From positions 868,001-932,000 of the forward strand of contig NZ_JAXCLW010000001.1 of assembly GCF_034044715.1 (NCBI RefSeq): 64,000 nt of DNA, written 5' to 3'. The stretch comes from Dongia_B soli. Its GTDB lineage: Bacteria > Pseudomonadota > Alphaproteobacteria > Dongiales > Dongiaceae. The notes below the pieces were generated by a model, which had not been told where the DNA came from, did no database searches, and was given only the letters and a program-made list of their open reading frames with translations. Positions 34,264 to 43,079 of this stretch are shown here, in pieces; the first letter of the stretch is position 1, and each line of letters begins with the position of its first letter. Both the position numbers and the translations under genes were made by a program.

Positions 34264-34424
34264 CTTGGTCCCCTGGAAATGCTGCGTGTCGTGATGGAAG
34301 GCGGCGCGCAATGAGCGCCGGCCGGATCGATGGCGGGTTTTCGCACGAACCATCCTATTGGGCAATGAATGCGGGCCCGGTAGCCGTCATTTGCCCGTTC
34401 TTGGCGACAAGTGGGGCGAGCCCG

Positions 34425-34940
34425 CTATTTTCGCGGCTCCGTTGCCTGGCGAAGCTGGCGATAAGCCGTGACCAACTGCTCAAGGCTGAAAGCGCGGTTC
34501 CGACCGCTGGGATTGGGCAAGACCCACACCATTGCGTCGCCCATGCTCATCGACTGGCTTCCCCAGCCGATGTCACGCTGACCGGACAAGGCGCAATAGG
34601 CTGCCTTGCCGAGGAAAGCCACATAGCGCGGCTTAAAGCGGATGATCTTTTGTTCAAAATCCGCCTTGGCGCCGGCGAATTCCTCGGCCAGGACTTGATC
34701 CGCCCGTGCCGTCGGGCGACCAACGACGGCCGTCAGGCCGCATCGGTAATGCAGGATCGTGCGGTCGTCTTCGGGAGGTATCTCGTTCGGCGTGAACCCG
34801 GCCAGATGGATCACGCGCCAGAAGCGGTTGCTCCTGCTGACAAAGTGATGTCCCGCAACCGCTGCCGACAGGGCGGGATTGATGCCGCAGAAGAGCACGG
34901 AAAGCCTCTCGGCGATGATATCCGGAAGCGTGCCGGTCAT
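34425..34940 (-). CDS. mug: Mismatch-specific uracil/thymine DNA glycosylase
   Basis: 171-residue Mug/TDG-family glycosylase that removes U or damaged bases from G mismatches. Active-site motif LFCGINPALSAAVAGHHF (Asn of GINP activates water) followed by SRSNRFWRVI, and the insertion-loop motif LPNPSGRNRAF (NPSGLNR in E. coli). It is coupled to the tetR gene upstream (4-bp overlap). Confidence 0.92.
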   Translation of the reverse strand: MTGTLPDIIAERLSVLFCGINPALSAAVAGHHFVSRSNRFWRVIHLAGFTPNEIPPEDDRTILHYRCGLTAVVGRPTARADQVLAEEFAGAKADFEQKIIRFKPRYVAFLGKAAYCALSGQRDIGWGSQSMSMGDAMVWVLPNPSGRNRAFSLEQLVTAYRQLRQATEPRK

Positions 34941-35572
34941 CCGCAGATTACCTCGACCGCCTTGGACGCCAGCTCCCGCAGTTCGGCACGCGGGATGCCA
35001 GCCCGGGCGCGGATGGCGATAGTATGCATCATGGCCGTGGCAAGGACGGCGAGCGCGGCGGGATCCGCCTCTTTCTTCAGCTCGCCTTGCTCACGCGCAC
35101 GCCGGAAACGGGTTTCGAAACCGGCATCGAAGGTCCGTATCCCTGCCGCGAGACTGTCGCGGATTTCACGATCTTCGAGCGCCTCGGTTACCGCGGTGCC
35201 GACCACGAAACAGCCCTGGGCCGGCCCGGCGCCCGAAAAATAAATCGCCATCGCCCCGTCATAGACCCGCATCAAGGCCTCATCCAGTGGGAGGTCTTCG
35301 GCGAGCGCCTCGCGCATTGACGCGAAGGCAAGCTGCCAATAACGTGAGAGCACCTCAAGATAAAGCGCATGCTTATCGCCGAACGCCGCATAGAGGCTTG
35401 GCTTGTTCATGCCGGTCGCAGCGGCGATATCGTCGAGCGACGTACCGGAAAACCCGCCCCGCCAGAACGTCTCCGTGGCGCTCCGGAGCGCTGTTTCCGG
35501 ATCATAGGACCGGGGCCGGCCGCGCCCCCGAGCTGAGCGACCGGGCTCTGTCTTCGTTGTTTTTTGTACCAT
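34937..35572 (-). CDS. TetR-family repressor of the adjacent efflux operon
   Basis: 211 residues. The N-terminus is basic (RSARGRGRPRSYDPE). A typical TetR helix-turn-helix lies near residues 28-70: LRSATETFWRGGF, LDDIAAATGMNKPSLYAAFG. The C-terminal ligand domain is divergent. It is divergent from the hlyD/MFS/AKR genes, and its own start codon lies within one arm of an inverted repeat, so it very likely represses both directions. Inducer unknown. Confidence 0.9.
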   Translation of the reverse strand: MVQKTTKTEPGRSARGRGRPRSYDPETALRSATETFWRGGFSGTSLDDIAAATGMNKPSLYAAFGDKHALYLEVLSRYWQLAFASMREALAEDLPLDEALMRVYDGAMAIYFSGAGPAQGCFVVGTAVTEALEDREIRDSLAAGIRTFDAGFETRFRRAREQGELKKEADPAALAVLATAMMHTIAIRARAGIPRAELRELASKAVEVICG

Positions 35573-35633
35573 CTAGTAAAAATCCCTTGACCTTGGATCT
35601 CCCTGACTATATTTGTTCGATGCGGTACAAAAA
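35561..35633. promoter_or_regulatory. Operator arms and promoter of the tetR/efflux region
   Basis: TTTTTGTACC (35561-35570) and GGTACAAAAA (35624-35633) are perfect 10-bp inverted copies, 53 bases apart. Between them lies a rightward promoter-like pair: TTGACC (35587-35592) and TATATT (35608-35613), spacing 15. The left arm overlaps the tetR start codon. The layout suits autoregulated repression of both genes. Confidence 0.55.
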
Positions 35634-35777
35634 TCAATAGGGCGTCGAACTATCAAGAGCAGGCAACAGTCGCTGGGTCCGGCGCGCGCCGACCGCTAAA
35701 CGCCGATCCCAGCCATTCAAGCACCGCCCGACATTCCAAATTCCGGAAAAGCGCCGGCTTCAATGGCAGGTGATGTG

Positions 35778-36905
35778 ATGGACAAGCAATTTGAGGACAT
35801 CGTCAGCGATTCCACCTTCGAGCTGCCGCTCGCGAGGCCACGAAAGACCCTGCGGGAACGCCTGCGGCGGCCGCTCATGCTCGCCTTCCCCGCCCTGTTA
35901 GCGCTGGTCGGCGCCATCGTCTATCTGGTGCAGGAACCTTACGTCTCAACCGACAATGCTTTTGTTCGCGCCGCCAAATATTCGATAAACGCCCGCGCTT
36001 CCGGGCAGGTGGTGGAAATCGCGGTCGGCGACAACCAGCCTGTCCGGAAAGGACAGCTGCTGTTCCGGATCGATCCAGAGCCTTATCAGATCGCCATCGA
36101 CCAGGCCCAGGCGGATCTCGAAAGGTCGCGCCTGGAGATCGAGACGCTCAAGACGAAATACCGGCAACAACTTGCCGAATTACAATCGGCCAAGGATTCG
36201 GCGGCTTTCAATGCACATGAATATGACCGCAAACATGCGCTGATCACATCGGGATTCACCTCGAGAGCAGTGCTCGAGCGGACGGAGACCGATCTTAAAG
36301 TTGCCCGCCAGAACATCGCCTCCATCGAGCAGCAGGTCGCCAATACCGTGGTCGCGTTGTATGGCGACCCGAATATCGATCTCGATCGCCACCCGACGGT
36401 GCGCGCCGCCAAAGCCCGGCTGGATCGCGCGAAGCTGGACCTCTCCTATGCCGAGGTGCGTGCGCCTGATGATGGGATCGTCACCAAGGTCGATGATCTG
36501 CAGGTCGGTGACTACGTCAATCCGGGGGCAGCCGTCTTTTCACTGCTGTCCAGCCGGCATGTCTGGATCGAAGCCAATTTCCGCGAAACCAGTCTGACCC
36601 ATTTGCGGCCCGGGCAAAAAGCGACGATCGATGTCGACACCTATCCCGGCCGTGTGTTCAAGGCACATGTTATCAGTCTGAGCCCCGGCACGGGATCGGA
36701 CTTCGCCATCTTGCCGCCCGAGAATGCGACTGGTAATTGGGTCAAAGTCGTCCAGCGTTTGACGGTTCGCCTGGAGCTCGACGAAACAGATCCGGATCGC
36801 CCGCTTTTCTCCGGCATCAGCGTCACGGCGCGCATCGACACCGGCTATCGCCGGACATTGCGTCATCCGTTGCAGGCGGTCTTGGCGATGGAGGCGACAA
36901 AATGA
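35778..36905 (+). CDS. HlyD/EmrA-family membrane fusion protein
   Basis: 375-residue periplasmic adaptor of a tripartite MFS efflux pump. One membrane helix (about residues 32-53), then the lipoyl/biotinyl-like half motif PYVSTDNAFVRAAKYSINAR, a coiled coil (about 105-180) and the second half AEVRAPDDGIVTKVDDLQVGD, followed by the beta-barrel WIEANFRETSLTHLRPGQK. ATG 35778 has AGGTGA upstream; ATG 35763 would add five residues. Its stop overlaps the MFS start (ATGA). Confidence 0.92.
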   Translation: MDKQFEDIVSDSTFELPLARPRKTLRERLRRPLMLAFPALLALVGAIVYLVQEPYVSTDNAFVRAAKYSINARASGQVVEIAVGDNQPVRKGQLLFRIDPEPYQIAIDQAQADLERSRLEIETLKTKYRQQLAELQSAKDSAAFNAHEYDRKHALITSGFTSRAVLERTETDLKVARQNIASIEQQVANTVVALYGDPNIDLDRHPTVRAAKARLDRAKLDLSYAEVRAPDDGIVTKVDDLQVGDYVNPGAAVFSLLSSRHVWIEANFRETSLTHLRPGQKATIDVDTYPGRVFKAHVISLSPGTGSDFAILPPENATGNWVKVVQRLTVRLELDETDPDRPLFSGISVTARIDTGYRRTLRHPLQAVLAMEATK

Positions 36906-38389
36906 ACGCCATAGCTGCGCCGCGCCGTGAAAGCCGCCATCGCGCCATCACGATCGCCGCCCTGATGACGGCTTATCTGCAGGCGGTCAATATTTCGATA
37001 CCGAATGCGGCGCTACCGCATATTCAAGGTTCGCTGTCGATGGCCGATGACGAAGTCGGCTGGATATTTTCGGCCTATATCGCCGCCAGCGTGATCGTCC
37101 TGCCGATGACGCGGTGGCTGGCCGGGCGGTACGGGCGGAAGATTCTCTACCAGGCCTCGCTCGCTTTATTCGCCCTTGGCCTTGTGCTCGTCGCTTGCTC
37201 AACGACCACCCTGCAGTTCATTTTCGCGCGGATCTTTCAGGGCCTTGCAAGCGGCCCGCTGGCGCCGCTATCGCTGGCCATCCTGCTCGATCTATTGCCG
37301 AGCGCGCGGCATGCAAGGACCAATCTGGCCTGGGGTGTCATGGCGCTGCTCGGAATCTGTACGGGTCCCGGAATCGGCGGCTGGCTCAGCGACTATATTG
37401 GATGGCCGTCGATCTTTTATATCAGCCTGCCGCTGACGGGATTCATCTTCCTGGTCGTCGGATTGTCGCTGCCTGAGAAGAAGGCGGAACAGACGCCATC
37501 GTTCGATTTCTTCGGACTGGCGACGATCTCGCTCGGCATGACCGGCCTGCAGATGATGCTCGACCGCGGTGAACGGCTGGATTGGTTCTCGTCCAAAGAG
37601 ATCTGGGCGGAGGCGATTGCCGCAGCTTTGGGATTCTATCTTTTCATCGTGCATATCCTGACCGCGAAATCGCATTTCCTGGATAAGGCTTTATTCAGGG
37701 ACCGGAACTTCGTTCTGTCCGCGGTCATGTTCTTTGCCTTCGGCTTCGTACTCCTGCCCACCCTGGCTTTGACATCGCCGATGCTGGAGGAATTGCTTGC
37801 ATATCCGGTTGATACGACCGGCTATATGACGATTCCCCGCGGCGTCACGCTGGTCGGCGCCGTTATTCTCATGAGCTTCGCCCCGGCGCGTATCGACAGC
37901 CGGCTATTCGTCATGGCGGGGATCGCTCTCGTCGTCTATGCCAATTGGCAGATGCTTGGCTATTCGCCGCAGATGGATTGGCGTGCGGTCGCGGCGGCGG
38001 GGCTATTGCAGGGCGCCGGCCTCGGCATCCTGATGCCGGCGCTGGCCAAGACCGCTTTCGGGACGCTCGATGTCAAATTGCGCCCGGAAGGTGCGGCGCT
38101 ATTCAACCTTTCGCGCCTGTATGGCAGCACGATCGGCATCGCCGTCGTTCAGATTTTCTTCCACAATAATACACAGGCGATGCATCTCGCCCTGGCCGCC
38201 CATCTCACCCCGTATCGCATGGCGGGTTTTTCCGATGGCTCTCTCTCGAAGCAATCGCTGGCAGCGCTGAACGAAATGGTCACGGGACAAGCGGCGCTCG
38301 TCGCTGTCATCGACCAGTTCAAGATTCTCATGATCGCGATGCTGGTGGTGAGCCCGCTCGTGCTGTTCCTGCGCAAGTCGCCTGCGTGA
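36902..38389 (+). CDS. DHA2 (EmrB-type) MFS drug efflux transporter
   Basis: 495-residue inner-membrane proton antiporter with about 14 helices. The family segments are visible: ALMTAYLQAVNISIPNAALP in helix 1, the motif A-like loop MTRWLAGRYGRKILYQASLA, and motif C-type GICTGPGIGGWLSDYIGWPS. With the adaptor upstream it forms an EmrAB-like pump; an outer-membrane channel is not encoded here. Substrate unknown. Confidence 0.93.
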   Translation: MNAIAAPRRESRHRAITIAALMTAYLQAVNISIPNAALPHIQGSLSMADDEVGWIFSAYIAASVIVLPMTRWLAGRYGRKILYQASLALFALGLVLVACSTTTLQFIFARIFQGLASGPLAPLSLAILLDLLPSARHARTNLAWGVMALLGICTGPGIGGWLSDYIGWPSIFYISLPLTGFIFLVVGLSLPEKKAEQTPSFDFFGLATISLGMTGLQMMLDRGERLDWFSSKEIWAEAIAAALGFYLFIVHILTAKSHFLDKALFRDRNFVLSAVMFFAFGFVLLPTLALTSPMLEELLAYPVDTTGYMTIPRGVTLVGAVILMSFAPARIDSRLFVMAGIALVVYANWQMLGYSPQMDWRAVAAAGLLQGAGLGILMPALAKTAFGTLDVKLRPEGAALFNLSRLYGSTIGIAVVQIFFHNNTQAMHLALAAHLTPYRMAGFSDGSLSKQSLAALNEMVTGQAALVAVIDQFKILMIAMLVVSPLVLFLRKSPA

Positions 38390-38424
38390 GTGGCATTGAT
38401 CGATCAACCGAAAAGGAGGAGAAA

Positions 38425-39384
38425 ATGACAAACCGGAACCTGCCGAACCAGGATCAACTGCGCTATACTAGGCTACCTCTCACCCATGGTTCCGGTTCGA
38501 TGCCGGCGGCCGGATTTGGCACGCTCATCCCCGATCCGATCGCAACCAGGCAAGCCACCAGGACAGCATTGGAGGTGGGGTTCCGGCATCTCGATTCCGC
38601 GGAACGCTACGGCAATGAAGAGGCGGTCGGCGCGGCGATGGGTGAGGTATTCGATCAAGGGCGCATCAAGCGGGAGGATGTGTTCGTCACCGCCAAGCTG
38701 TGGAACACCAATCATCGCCCCGAACGGGTAAGGCCTGCTTACGAGGCAAGTCTCCGCCGGCTGCAATTGGACCATGCCGATTGCTATGTGATCCATACCC
38801 CCTTCGCCTTCCGGCCCGGCGACGACTTCCATCCAACCGACGGACAGGGCCGGGTGGCTTATGATACCGGCGTGACGCTGATCGAGACATGGGGCGCCCT
38901 CGAACAGCTCGTCGATGCGGGAAAATGCAAGGCAATTGGATTGTCGGATATTGGCCTTGGCAAGCTGCAGGAGATTGTCGCGGCGGCACGCATCAAGCCA
39001 AGCGTCGTGCAGGTCGAATCCCACCCCTATCTCCCCGAATGGGAATTGCTGGACTTCTGCCGTAGCCAGGGGATCGTGGTGCAAGCCTTCGCCCCTTTGG
39101 GCCATGCGATGGAGCCCAACCTCTTGAGCGATCCAGTGATCACCGCGATCGCTTCACGCCTCCGCAAAACGCCGGCCCAGGTTGCGCTCGCCTGGGCCGT
39201 ACAGCGCGGTACCGGCTTTCTGACCACTTCGGTCAAGCCGCAGCGTATCCAAGAGAATTTCGAGATCTCGGCTTTGCCCGACGAGGCGCTTCAAGAGATT
39301 CGCGAGAACATCCAGACGCGGATACGGTTCAATGCCGTCGTGGAGACCGGCGTGCCGGGATTTATCCCCCGCGCGCAGCAGTAA
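38425..39384 (+). CDS. Aldo/keto reductase
   Basis: 319-residue NADPH-dependent reductase of the AKR superfamily. Catalytic residues: Asp and Tyr in FRHLDSAERYGNE, Lys in VFVTAKLWNTNH and His in CYVIHTPFAF. Cofactor region near the end: RGTGFLTTSVKPQRIQEN. A strong AAGGAGG ribosome site precedes ATG 38425. It lies 35 bases after the efflux gene and is probably in the same TetR-controlled unit, suggesting detoxification of a reactive carbonyl or quinone; that is inference. Confidence 0.92.
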   Translation: MTNRNLPNQDQLRYTRLPLTHGSGSMPAAGFGTLIPDPIATRQATRTALEVGFRHLDSAERYGNEEAVGAAMGEVFDQGRIKREDVFVTAKLWNTNHRPERVRPAYEASLRRLQLDHADCYVIHTPFAFRPGDDFHPTDGQGRVAYDTGVTLIETWGALEQLVDAGKCKAIGLSDIGLGKLQEIVAAARIKPSVVQVESHPYLPEWELLDFCRSQGIVVQAFAPLGHAMEPNLLSDPVITAIASRLRKTPAQVALAWAVQRGTGFLTTSVKPQRIQENFEISALPDEALQEIRENIQTRIRFNAVVETGVPGFIPRAQQ

Positions 39385-39446
39385 CCGTCGGCGGAACCGC
39401 GCGGCCAGAGCCCTTCTAAATTGTTCCGCTCGTTCTTCCGCTGGCG

Positions 39447-40841
39447 CTACAGGATGAACTTGCTGAGATCGGTGTTCTTGGCGAGCGCCGCCACCTTCTC
39501 CTGAACGTAATCGGCATCGATGGTGACATCGCGGCCCGACATTTCGCTGGCGGTGAAGCTGATCTCCTCGAGCAGACGTTCCATGACCGTCTGCAGGCGC
39601 CGGGCGCCGATATTCTCCACCGTCGAATTGATATCGGTCGCAAGATCTGCCAAGGCATCGATCGCTTCATCGGTGAAGACGATTTTCAGATCTTCGGTCG
39701 CCAGCAGGGCGGTGTATTGCTTCAGCAGGCTGGCTTCCGGTTCAGTCAGGATGCGCTTCAGATCCTCGCGGGTGAGCGCTTTCAGCTCGACGCGGATCGG
39801 CAGGCGGCCCTGCAATTCCGGCAGGAGGTCGCTGGGTTTGGCGAGATGGAAGGCGCCGGAGGCGATGAAGAGCACATGGTCGGTCTTGACCGGGCCGTGC
39901 TTGGTTGCGACTTGCGTGCCTTCGATCAGCGGCAGCAAATCGCGCTGGACGCCCTCGCGGCTGACATCGGCGCCGGCCCGTTCGGAACGGGCGCAGATCT
40001 TGTCGATCTCGTCGAGGAAGACGATGCCGTTCTGCTCGACGGATTGGATGGCGGCTTGCACCACCTTTTCCTGGTCAAGCAGCTTGTCGCTCTCCTCTGC
40101 CATCAGCACGACATAGCTTTCCGAGACGGTCATGCGCCGGGTCTTCTGCCGGCCGCCGAAGGCCTGCCCAAGAACCTCGTTCAGATTGATCATGCCCATG
40201 CTGGCGCCGGGCATGCCGGGCACGTCGAAGGTCGGCAGGTTCATGTTGCCGCTATCCTTGACCTGCAATTCGATTTCGCGGTCGTCAAGCTCGCCCTGGC
40301 GCAGCATTTTGCGGAACTTGGCGCGGGTGTCGGCAGTGGCGTTCTGGCCGACCAACGCATCAAGGACGCGTTCCTCGGCCAGGATCTCGGCCTTGGCCTG
40401 GACCTGGCGGCGCATGCGTTCCTTGGTCATGGATATGGCGATCTCCACCAGGTCGCGGATGATCTGTTCGACATCGCGGCCGACATAGCCGACTTCGGTG
40501 AATTTGGTGGCTTCGACCTTGAGGAAAGGCGCATCGGCCAATTTGGCGAGCCGCCGCGCGATCTCCGTCTTGCCGACGCCGGTTGGCCCGATCATCAAAA
40601 TGTTCTTCGGCATCACCTCTTCGCGCATTTCCGGCGTGAGCTGCTGGCGCCGCCAGCGGTTGCGCAGGGCGATGGCGACGGCGCGCTTGGCATCGTTCTG
40701 GCCGATGATGAAGCGGTCGAGCTCCGAGACGATTTCCCGGGGCGTCAGGCTGCCCGCGGTGGTGTGATTGAGGCTCTCGGCTTCCGCCTGTTTGGCGGAG
40801 CCATGAGCGAAGGAGCCGTGAGGGGAAGCGGCATCGGTCAT
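39447..40841 (-). CDS. hslU: ATP-dependent protease ATPase subunit HslU
   Basis: AAA+ unfoldase of the HslVU protease. 464 aa, about 25 longer than usual because of a polar N-terminal tail. Landmarks: LDRFIIGQNDAKRAVAIALR, Walker A GPTGVGKTEIARRLA, the I-domain, Walker B GIVFLDEIDKIC, the sensor region, and the C-terminal tail DLSKFIL that docks on HslV. The ATG at 40841 follows a frame open 13 codons further. Expressed after hslV on the same strand, 41 bases apart. Confidence 0.96.
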   Translation of the reverse strand: MTDAASPHGSFAHGSAKQAEAESLNHTTAGSLTPREIVSELDRFIIGQNDAKRAVAIALRNRWRRQQLTPEMREEVMPKNILMIGPTGVGKTEIARRLAKLADAPFLKVEATKFTEVGYVGRDVEQIIRDLVEIAISMTKERMRRQVQAKAEILAEERVLDALVGQNATADTRAKFRKMLRQGELDDREIELQVKDSGNMNLPTFDVPGMPGASMGMINLNEVLGQAFGGRQKTRRMTVSESYVVLMAEESDKLLDQEKVVQAAIQSVEQNGIVFLDEIDKICARSERAGADVSREGVQRDLLPLIEGTQVATKHGPVKTDHVLFIASGAFHLAKPSDLLPELQGRLPIRVELKALTREDLKRILTEPEASLLKQYTALLATEDLKIVFTDEAIDALADLATDINSTVENIGARRLQTVMERLLEEISFTASEMSGRDVTIDADYVQEKVAALAKNTDLSKFIL

Positions 40842-40882
40842 GACGGATCTCCGTGCCGTGCCGGTGGCACGGCCAAGCAAAT

Positions 40883-41464
40883 TCAGAGTTTTTCGAAAAT
40901 GACGTTGTGATTGGTGTAGATGCAGATATCGCCGGCGATCTTCATCGCCTTGCGGCAGATGGTTTCGGCATCCAGGCCATCGACATCGACCAGCGCTCGT
41001 GCGGCGGCCAGGGCGAAGGAACCGCCGGAGCCGATGCCGATCAGACCGTCCTCCGGTTCCAGCACATCGCCATTGCCGGTCAGGACCAGGCTGACATTAT
41101 AATCGGCCACCGCCATCATGGCTTCCAGGCGGCGCAGATAGCGGTCGGTCCGCCAATCCTTGGCCAGTTCGACGCAAGCCCGGGCCAATTGGCCGGGATG
41201 CTGTTCCAGTTTGGCTTCCAGCCGCTCGAACAAGGTCAAGGCATCGGCCGTGGCGCCGGCAAAACCGGCGATGACGGCATTGTCCTTGCCCAGACGCCGC
41301 AATTTGCGGGCATTGGATTTCATCACCGTATTGCCCACTGTCACCTGACCGTCACCGGCGATGACGACCTGGCCCGCCTTGCGCACCAGCAGAATGGTGG
41401 TGCCGTGCCAGGGAGCAAGACCGTGGGGATTGTTGTTTGGAGAAAGCGCAGGATCGTAAGACAT
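40883..41464 (-). CDS. hslV: ATP-dependent protease subunit HslV
   Basis: Proteolytic dodecamer of HslVU, an Ntn-type threonine protease. 193 aa from ATG 41464. The nucleophile is the first Thr of HGTTILLVRK (about residue 22), so a 21-residue propeptide must be removed. Other landmarks: VIAGDGQVTVGNTVMKSNAR, AGFAGATADALTL and GIGSGGSFALAAARAL. A TTG nine bases upstream is in frame. No Shine-Dalgarno is visible, and a heat-shock-type promoter lies right before the ATG. Confidence 0.95.
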   Translation of the reverse strand: MSYDPALSPNNNPHGLAPWHGTTILLVRKAGQVVIAGDGQVTVGNTVMKSNARKLRRLGKDNAVIAGFAGATADALTLFERLEAKLEQHPGQLARACVELAKDWRTDRYLRRLEAMMAVADYNVSLVLTGNGDVLEPEDGLIGIGSGGSFALAAARALVDVDGLDAETICRKAMKIAGDICIYTNHNVIFEKL

Positions 41465-41470
41465 GACGGT

Positions 41471-41500
41471 CAAATAGGCGATCCGAGCCGCCGGTTCAAG
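41471..41500 (-). promoter_or_regulatory. RpoH-like heat-shock promoter of hslVU
   Basis: Read leftward: CTTGAA (41500-41495), 16-nt spacer, CCTATTTG (41478-41471). This resembles the sigma-32 consensus of alphaproteobacteria. Transcription would begin about at the hslV ATG (41464). HslVU is a known heat-shock protease, which supports the call. Confidence 0.5.
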
Positions 41501-41740
41501 ATAATGGTTAATGACACCTGCGGATGGCTGGCGGCGACCTGGTTACACATCTTGGTGCTCGGGCGAATTTCCTGGTGAAACTGGACTTGACTGCGGCGTT
41601 AAACCGCTGATCCGACATAGGACTAATGGCGGCTCTTCCTCGATCGCCGGCCAAACCGCTGGCCTCAGCCGGACAAGGTTGTTAGAAACCAGGGAATATC
41701 GAAGGCCTGCTGTTGAAAGACCGACGTGAGAAAGACCGAG

Positions 41741-42376
41741 ATGAGCAGTATCAGCCAGCCGATGCCCGCGACGGCCCGCAAGGCCAGCGTGGCGCGTAAA
41801 ACCAAGGAAACCGAGATCAGCGTCAGCCTGGACCTGGACGGCTCAGGCAAGTCCGAGATTTCCACCGGCATCGGGTTCCTCGACCATATGCTGGAGCAAT
41901 TGTCCCGCCACAGCCTGATCGATCTCACCGTCAAGGCGAAGGGCGATTTGCATATCGATTTCCACCACACCACCGAGGATACCGGCATCGCCATCGGCGA
42001 GGCGGTGTCCAAGGCGCTGGGCGGCCGGGTCGGCATCAACCGCTATGGCGAGGCGACCATCCCGATGGATGAGACCCTGACCCGGGTTGCGCTGGATGCC
42101 TCCAATCGGCCCTATCTGATCTGGAAGGTGAGTTTCTCCCGCCCCAAACTGGGCGAGATGGATACCGAGCTGTTCAAGGAATGGTTCCAGGCTTTCGCTC
42201 AGAGCGCCGGTTTGACACTGCACGTAGAAAATCTCTACGGCGAGAACAATCACCACATTGTCGAGAGTTGCTACAAGGCTCTGGCCCGTGCGCTGCGCCA
42301 GGCGATCGAAATCGATCCGCGCAAATCCGATGCCGTGCCCTCGACCAAGGGTGTGCTCGGCGGCTCCCTGAGCTGA
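41741..42376 (+). CDS. hisB: Imidazoleglycerol-phosphate dehydratase
   Basis: Mn-dependent dehydration in histidine synthesis, single-function form. 211 aa from ATG 41741; a GTG at 41726 is an alternative. Metal-binding motifs: GIGFLDHMLEQLSRH, HIDFHHTTEDTGIAIGEA, FKEWFQAFAQSAGLTLHV and NNHHIVESCYKALARAL. First gene of hisBHAFE, divergent from hslVU, an order seen in many alphaproteobacteria. The 276-bp gap to hslV also contains TTGACT (41587-41592) but no clear -10. Confidence 0.96.
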   Translation: MSSISQPMPATARKASVARKTKETEISVSLDLDGSGKSEISTGIGFLDHMLEQLSRHSLIDLTVKAKGDLHIDFHHTTEDTGIAIGEAVSKALGGRVGINRYGEATIPMDETLTRVALDASNRPYLIWKVSFSRPKLGEMDTELFKEWFQAFAQSAGLTLHVENLYGENNHHIVESCYKALARALRQAIEIDPRKSDAVPSTKGVLGGSLS

Positions 42377-42407
42377 GCGGCGAGGCGAATGTGACAGGAA
42401 GCCAGGC

Positions 42408-43046
42408 GTGACCACCGTCGTTATCGATTACGGCGCCGGCAATCTCCGCTCCGTCGCCAAGGCACTCGGCACCGTGGCCGCCGAAAGCCGGGCCGGTGAG
42501 GTGATCGTCAGTGATGACCCGACGGTCATCCGGCGCGCCAACCGCATCGTCCTGCCCGGTGTCGGTGCTTTTGCCGATTGCAAGAAAGGCCTGGAAAGCC
42601 GGCCGGGCGTGATCGACGCGCTGGCCCAGTCGGTGTTGGAGGCCGGCCGGCCGTTTCTCGGCATCTGTGTCGGCATGCAATTGATGGCGACCGAAGGCGT
42701 CGAATACGGCACCCATCCCGGCCTCGACTGGATCAAGGGCAAGGTGGTGAAGCTGACGCCGGATGATCCCGGGCTCAAGATTCCGCAAATGGGCTGGAAC
42801 GATCTCAAGCTGCGCAGCGCGCATCCGGTCTTCGCCGGGCTCGAGAGCGGCGATCACGGCTATTTCGTCCACTCCTATCACTTCATCACCGACCGGCCGG
42901 AGGATGTACTGGCGGCGGTCGATTACGGCGGCGAGATTACGGCGGTGATCGGACGGGACAATCTCATCGGCGTGCAGTTCCATCCCGAGAAGAGCCAGAA
43001 GGTCGGCCTGAAACTGCTGGCCAATTTCCTTGCCTGGAAGCCGTGA
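42408..43046 (+). CDS. hisH: Imidazole glycerol phosphate synthase, glutaminase subunit
   Basis: Provides ammonia from glutamine to HisF. 212 aa, GTG start at 42408 with AGGAAG upstream. Triad: Cys in FLGICVGMQLMATEG (about residue 86), His and Glu in IGVQFHPEKSQ. The YFVHSYHF motif is also present. It is 31 bases downstream of hisB. Confidence 0.96.
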   Translation: MTTVVIDYGAGNLRSVAKALGTVAAESRAGEVIVSDDPTVIRRANRIVLPGVGAFADCKKGLESRPGVIDALAQSVLEAGRPFLGICVGMQLMATEGVEYGTHPGLDWIKGKVVKLTPDDPGLKIPQMGWNDLKLRSAHPVFAGLESGDHGYFVHSYHFITDRPEDVLAAVDYGGEITAVIGRDNLIGVQFHPEKSQKVGLKLLANFLAWKP

Positions 43047-43079
43047 GCGGCTTTCGATCCTGATCCATCGAGTATCGAA

